A stretch of DNA of 64,000 nt from positions 49,215 to 113,214 of the forward strand of contig CAYPFO010000002.1 of the NCBI GenBank assembly GCA_964410065.1, given 5' to 3'. This DNA is from Serpens sp964410065 (GTDB lineage: Bacteria; Pseudomonadota; Gammaproteobacteria; Pseudomonadales; Pseudomonadaceae). A model generated the notes under the pieces. That model saw only the letters and a list, made by a program, of their open reading frames with translations. It was not told where the DNA came from and did not search any database. The translations under genes and the position numbers were made by a program. Positions 60,260 through 64,000 of the stretch are shown in pieces (within the stretch, counting starts at the first letter, position 1; every line of letters begins with the position of its first letter).

Positions 60260-61798
60260 TCATCGGCCCCTCACGCGAACGGCGACATGCTCCTGAAGCA
60301 ACCGTTTGTAAAGGCGATCGTAGGGTTCTACCGATTGCGCCCAAAATTGCGGCGCAGCCATGGCCTGGCAACGCATGGCGTTGAGCAGTTCGGGATGCTT
60401 GAAGACGTTCAAAGCCCGCTGCACCGCCTCGAGATAACTCTCGGCATCGCCATGCTGAAACAGGAATCCGGTGACACCGTCCTCGATGGTATCGGCCAGC
60501 CCACCGGTGCGGCGGGCGATCGGCAGGGAGGCAAAGCGCTGGGCGTACATCTGGCTCAGCCCGCAAGGCTCGTAGCGCGAGGGCATGAGCAGGAAATCAC
60601 TGCCGGCGAACATGCGCCGGGCATCGGTTTCGTTGAAGCCGATGTGCACGCCGATATGCCCTGGATGGCGCGCGGCCAGCCCGAGCAGCTCAGTTTCCAA
60701 GGCCGGCTCACCTTGTCCGAGGATGGCCAGGCGACCACCGCCAGCAACAATGGTATCGGCAATCTTCAGGGTCAGGTCCAGGCCTTTTTGATGCACCAGA
60801 CGCGACACGACAATGAACAGCGGGCCTTCGGAGGGCTCCAGGCTGAACATGTCTTCCACATGTCGGGCATTACGCCGTTTCAGATCCCATTCGTGAATCT
60901 GGAAACCCTGCAGCAGATGCGGGTCGGTTTTCGGCTGCCAGCTCTCGTCGATGCCATTGGTGATCCCACTGAGCTGGCCTTGTTCTTCTTTGAGCTTGAG
61001 CACGCCCTGCAGGCCGCAACCAAAGGCCTCGGTGGTGATTTCCCGGGCGTAGGTCTGGCTCACGGTGGTGATATGGCTGGCATAAACGATGCCGGCCTTG
61101 AGAAACGACAGTTTGCCGTAGAACTCCATGCTCTCCGGCGCATGGGCTTCAGCGGGCAGCGCAAGCTCCGGTCCGCAGGCCGGGTCGCACAGGCCTTGAT
61201 AGGCCAGGTTATGAATGGTGAAGACACTGGGCGTGCTCACTCCTTTCCAGGCCATATAGGCCGGCGCCAAGGCGGCCGGCCAGTCGTTGGCATGCACCAG
61301 TTCGGGCTGCCAATTCAGGCAGCCGGCAGCAATTTCTGCAGCGGCCAGGCCAAGGCGGGCGAAACGGATGTGGTTGTCGTCCCAATCTCGGCCATGGTTA
61401 TCGCCGTAGGGCTTGCCCTCGCGCTCATACAGCTCCGGGCACAGCAGGACATAAATGATCAGACCATCGTCCAGGTCCATGCGCCCGATGCGGCAGGGCG
61501 GCAATGCAGCCTGGCCCGGCAGTTGAGCGATAACCCGTATGACATTGCCACTCTCGAGCACCTGCCGATAACCGGGAATCAGCACCCGGATATCATGCTG
61601 GGCCCGCAAAGCCCTGGGCAGGGCGGCAGAGACATCGCCCAGCCCGCCGACCTTGACCAGTTCGGCGAATTCCGACGTCACGAAGAGAACTCTCTTCGTG
61701 TCCGTGTGCAGGCTTTCAACGCTAAGCCTGGGCGGACTCAGCAGCGTGGCGGCCTTCTCAGATTCGACAAGACGAGCGGTTGCAACAGCGTTTCCCAT
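60260..61798 (-). CDS. glgA: Glycogen synthase (GlgA, GT5)
   Basis: This 512-residue GT5 glycogen synthase elongates alpha-1,4 chains using ADP-glucose. The N-terminal donor motif ELVKVGGLGDVSAALPRAL (K-x-G-G-L) and the C-terminal PSRYEPCGLSQMYAQRFASLPI segment with the conserved Glu are present. The start is at 61798 (MGNAVATARL), with an A/G-rich GGGGGAAAAAGAAG stretch upstream; the frame to 61822 extends it by 8 codons. First gene of the six-gene minus-strand operon. No glgC was found in the window to supply ADP-glucose. Confidence 0.95.
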   Translation of the reverse strand: MGNAVATARLVESEKAATLLSPPRLSVESLHTDTKRVLFVTSEFAELVKVGGLGDVSAALPRALRAQHDIRVLIPGYRQVLESGNVIRVIAQLPGQAALPPCRIGRMDLDDGLIIYVLLCPELYEREGKPYGDNHGRDWDDNHIRFARLGLAAAEIAAGCLNWQPELVHANDWPAALAPAYMAWKGVSTPSVFTIHNLAYQGLCDPACGPELALPAEAHAPESMEFYGKLSFLKAGIVYASHITTVSQTYAREITTEAFGCGLQGVLKLKEEQGQLSGITNGIDESWQPKTDPHLLQGFQIHEWDLKRRNARHVEDMFSLEPSEGPLFIVVSRLVHQKGLDLTLKIADTIVAGGGRLAILGQGEPALETELLGLAARHPGHIGVHIGFNETDARRMFAGSDFLLMPSRYEPCGLSQMYAQRFASLPIARRTGGLADTIEDGVTGFLFQHGDAESYLEAVQRALNVFKHPELLNAMRCQAMAAPQFWAQSVEPYDRLYKRLLQEHVAVRVRGR

Positions 61799-62004
61799 CT
61801 TCTTTTTCCCCCAACAAACCAAGCGTATGACGGCGCGCTTCCAGGCGTGACATCGCAGCGGGGAGTCTCCCCATCCTCAGTCCTGACTGGCCTTTAGTCG
61901 GTAAAGTTTCGCCATTCTCCCCAACGGTAGTGGCGCCGGTCGGGTGAACTTGCCAGGCTCCCTGGGCCTCCATAGGGCATGCCCCCACTCACCGGGAGAT
62001 CCGT
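61799..62004. promoter_or_regulatory. Divergent intergenic region between glgA and the CinA-C gene
   Basis: About 200 bases that must hold the promoters of the glgA operon (minus) and the CinA-C gene (plus). A small hairpin GGGGA-GTC-TCCCC lies near 61859-61872. No -35/-10 pair was good enough to call. Confidence 0.35.
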
Positions 62005-62526
62005 ATGCGCAGCCTTGAACAAGTGGTCGAGTTTTTACAGAGAAACCAGCTGATGCTGACCACGGCGGAGTCCTGCACGGCGGGTCTGATGACCGCGATG
62101 CTGGCTGATATCGCTGGCTGCGGTCGGGTGCTGGAAAGCGGTTACGTGGTGTATTCCGTGACGGCGAAGCGCGCCACGCTAGGGGTCAGCCTGGAGACGA
62201 TCAAGACGTACGGTTTGACCAGCGAAGAGGTCGCCCGGGAAATGGCTGCCGGCGCCTTGCGCGTGAGTAGCGCAACCATCGCGCTGGCCAACACCGGCCT
62301 GGCCGAGTCCGGTGATGAATCACTTGATGGCGTCGTGTGCTTTGCCTGCGCCATGGGACTGGAAGAAAACATCAGGGTGGTCAGCGAGACCGTCAAATTC
62401 GACGCGCCGCGCAACGAGGTGCGCAAGGCTGCGGCGCGCCACGGGCTACAGCAATTACCGACATATTTTCAGCGCCTGCAGAACGCCGGCCGTGGGCCGC
62501 AGGATGATCTAGGGGTCATTCCCTAG
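62005..62526 (+). CDS. CinA C-terminal-domain (PncC-like) protein
   Basis: This 173-residue protein is of the CinA-C/PncC family, whose characterised members are NMN amidohydrolases. The block TTAESCTAGLMTAMLADIAGCG is the family signature (usually TAESCTGG), with GYVVYSVTAKRATLGV and IALANTGLAESGDE further on. It lacks the N-terminal MoaB-like domain of full CinA. A GGGAG site precedes ATG 62005. From memory the P. aeruginosa counterpart PA2141 is near its metallothionein gene in the same stress locus. Its stop overlaps that of the convergent integrase. Confidence 0.86.
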   Translation: MRSLEQVVEFLQRNQLMLTTAESCTAGLMTAMLADIAGCGRVLESGYVVYSVTAKRATLGVSLETIKTYGLTSEEVAREMAAGALRVSSATIALANTGLAESGDESLDGVVCFACAMGLEENIRVVSETVKFDAPRNEVRKAAARHGLQQLPTYFQRLQNAGRGPQDDLGVIP

Positions 62527-63821
62527 GAGTCGTCCTTGACGCGCAGATTCTTCACTGAATGTGCCCGTTGCTCGTCGAGGGAGTTGTAATAGGTGTTTTG
62601 CGTGGTGCTCAGGCTGTTGTGGCGCAAATCGGCCTGCAGGTCCTTCATGTCACGGCGCGGCGCATCGAAGGTCGCCGAGGTATGCCGCAGCCAGTGCAGA
62701 GACGCGGAGCGCAGGTGATCGACTTCATCATCGCTCCAACCCTCGGCGACCATGCGTTCCAGCGAGCGGTCGAACACCTCCTGCAGCAGTAGCCTGAGAT
62801 GCCGGTCGGAAAGGCCGGCGCGTCCTTTGAGGGTGGTCAGCAGCGGGTGGGTTTCATGGGGTGAGGGCAGGGCGGGCAGCCCCAGATGACGCCGATAACG
62901 GGGCAGGTAATTCTCGATATAGTCATCGCGAACACTGATTTTCGCGGCCTTGTTGCCTTTGCCGACGACGTTGAACCACCAGTTACCCTGCGTATCCTTG
63001 CGAAAATCGCCCATGGTCGGTTCCCAGTTGTCCCGCCCAACCAGGTCGGACACCCGCAGGTACATGGCAAACAGTGTGGTGAGAATGAACAGGGTTCGTT
63101 CGTGGGTTTCATCCGCGTCGGCCATTTTTTCCGCCGTTTCGATCACGTAACTCCATTGCAAGGGCGTGAGCGAGCGTCCGGCGACATCCAGGGTGTTGCG
63201 CTGTTTGTAAACCGACTTCTGTTTGACGGCGCGAAACGGGTTGACTTCGGTCAGGCCTTCGTCGATGGCATGCTGGAAAAAACTGCCGCACACGGCAAAT
63301 ACCTGAGCCACGGAGCCTTGGGACATTTTATAAGGGCGCTCGGCGAGCTCCTGGGAGGTTGCGTCGGTCAGGGACCGATTGCGCTTGGACACGGTGACAC
63401 TGAACGGGCGCCAGGCTTCGTTGACCTGGTAGGTGTCCGATTCAAGCTTCTTGCGACCACCAATGCGCACAAAGCGTGATTTGACCACAGGGCCGACCCA
63501 GTCCTTGGGCGGACGCAGACAAAACTCCATGAAGGCTTCGGCATCGCGGCGGCGTAGTTCCAACAAGGGCTTGTGGGCGACCAGCAAGGACCACAACAAC
63601 AAACGCTCGACATGGGTGCGATACGAATTGAACGTGGTCTCGTTGCCGGCGTAAGACTTCAGAAAGCCGCGAACCGCCTGATAACCCTCGAAGGCCAACA
63701 GCTCAGGAGCAAAGCGGCCCAGGTAATCGCGCACGATGGGCAGTTCCTCAGTGAACTGCTGGAAATTCAATTCCAGGAAGCGGTTGTAAGTTTCAAACAA
63801 GGGAAACGGGGCTTTGGGCAT
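62523..63821 (-). CDS. Second tyrosine recombinase (phage integrase family)
   Basis: This 432-residue integrase has a long N-terminal core-binding region (about residues 1-180) and a catalytic domain with YLRVSDLVG (Arg), VVGKGNKAAKI (Lys), LHWLRHTSATF (His-x-x-Arg), DLRHNSLSTTQNTYYN (His and nucleophile Tyr). All catalytic residues are present, so it is probably active. The start 63821 (MPKAPFPLF) is chosen; the open frame begins at TTG 63890 inside an upstream palindrome. The stop shares bases with the convergent CinA-C stop (CTAG). Confidence 0.9.
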   Translation of the reverse strand: MPKAPFPLFETYNRFLELNFQQFTEELPIVRDYLGRFAPELLAFEGYQAVRGFLKSYAGNETTFNSYRTHVERLLLWSLLVAHKPLLELRRRDAEAFMEFCLRPPKDWVGPVVKSRFVRIGGRKKLESDTYQVNEAWRPFSVTVSKRNRSLTDATSQELAERPYKMSQGSVAQVFAVCGSFFQHAIDEGLTEVNPFRAVKQKSVYKQRNTLDVAGRSLTPLQWSYVIETAEKMADADETHERTLFILTTLFAMYLRVSDLVGRDNWEPTMGDFRKDTQGNWWFNVVGKGNKAAKISVRDDYIENYLPRYRRHLGLPALPSPHETHPLLTTLKGRAGLSDRHLRLLLQEVFDRSLERMVAEGWSDDEVDHLRSASLHWLRHTSATFDAPRRDMKDLQADLRHNSLSTTQNTYYNSLDEQRAHSVKNLRVKDDS

Positions 63822-63882
63822 GGGCGTTTGCTGACGATGACTGGCTTGAGATAACGCGTTGCATGGTACGGCAAAACGCACA

Positions 63883-63924
63883 ATATGCAATATCCGGGTC
63901 TGGTGATTATCGGATATTGCATAT
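63883..63924. repeat. 42-bp perfect palindrome upstream of the second recombinase
   Basis: Two perfect 14-bp arms, ATATGCAATATCCG (63883-63896) and CGGATATTGCATAT (63911-63924), flank a 14-base spacer. It lies about 60 bases upstream of the recombinase start. Both a transcription-factor operator and a recombination site (arms around a core spacer) fit the shape. Confidence 0.75.
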
Positions 63925-64000
63925 GGAGTTTTAATGGCTACCCTGCCTGGTTGGATCAGAATCTACCGTTAATCGGCTGGTTAGCAATGATGCCGTTTCG

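Noticed and set aside
60224..61897. 557-codon plus-strand open frame
   Set aside because: It is antisense to glgA and its translation has no recognisable family motifs. Long antisense frames are expected in GC-rich Pseudomonas DNA.
63934..63972. 12-codon frame after GGAG at the right edge
   Set aside because: It ends after 12 residues with a stop, so it is either too short to judge or a chance match. The window edge prevents a check of the true start of any downstream gene.
1..64000. CRISPR arrays, rRNA, tRNA and insertion sequences
   Set aside because: No regular direct-repeat array, no tRNA-like cloverleaf and no transposase-like frame was seen by eye.

Overview
The window is high-GC chromosomal DNA from a Pseudomonas-type gammaproteobacterium. 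The genus is inferred from the gene families, their order, and the intergenic repeat types (CTTGCCGCTTG arms, CCCACGC-N3-GCGTGGG hairpins, GTAGGGCGGC-bounded elements). From memory, the 27-62 kb block resembles the P. aeruginosa PA2140-PA2169 stress and glycogen region in content and partly in order, and the tpx/RND block resembles the tpx-muxABC-opmB area. No rRNA, tRNA, CRISPR array, insertion sequence or prophage was seen.

Layout. 1-10.9 kb: the 3' end of tamB, thiol peroxidase (tpx), a small monooxygenase-fold protein, then a four-gene tripartite RND efflux operon (muxA-muxB-muxC-opmB) interrupted by a palindromic repeat. 10.9-13.8 kb: an orphan TRAP-type binding protein, a 52-residue protein, diacylglycerol kinase and a PIG-L family protein with an altered active-site motif. 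14-17.2 kb: a cystine/D-cysteine operon (dcyD-tcyJ-tcyL-tcyN). 17.4-24.2 kb: small stress and unknown genes: a DUF3182 protein overlapping an alpha/beta hydrolase, a DUF2383 protein, an alcohol dehydrogenase/membrane protein/DUF421 operon, a DUF4142 protein, a metallothionein and a hemerythrin. 24.2-26.5 kb: a KfrA-like DNA-binding protein divergent from a tyrosine recombinase. 26.5-35.2 kb: a basic Rho_N-type protein, glycogen phosphorylase, a KGG-repeat protein, a Cys-rich microprotein coupled to an MgtC protein, Ku and LigD (bacterial NHEJ), and a short-chain dehydrogenase. 35.2-36.9 kb: a mosaic of degenerate repeats and a ZapE-like ATPase. 37-62 kb: a large alpha-glucan/trehalose locus. 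The plus-strand operon is glgE-treS/maltokinase-glgB. The minus-strand operon is glgA-treZ-malQ-treY-DUF2934-glgX. Between them lie a YqhA-like membrane protein, a YecE-YbhP-ClsB-YbhN operon, a second alcohol dehydrogenase and a CBS-domain protein. 62-64 kb: a CinA-C protein and a second tyrosine recombinase with a 42-bp perfect palindrome upstream.

How the genes work together. GlgA makes linear alpha-glucan. TreY and TreZ convert it to trehalose. TreS with its fused maltokinase converts trehalose to maltose-1-phosphate, and GlgE and GlgB rebuild branched glucan from that. GlgX, GlgP and MalQ degrade and remodel it. No glgC is present in the window. The flanking genes (NHEJ, metallothionein, hemerythrin, KGG protein, DUF2383, DUF4142, Tpx) suggest a stationary-phase or desiccation/oxidative stress module, probably sigma-S controlled; this is inference from gene content and one good CTATACT-type -10.

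Functions rest on motif and family recognition by eye; no database search was run. Starts were re-chosen from ribosome binding sites and conserved N-termini where the longest open frame was implausible.
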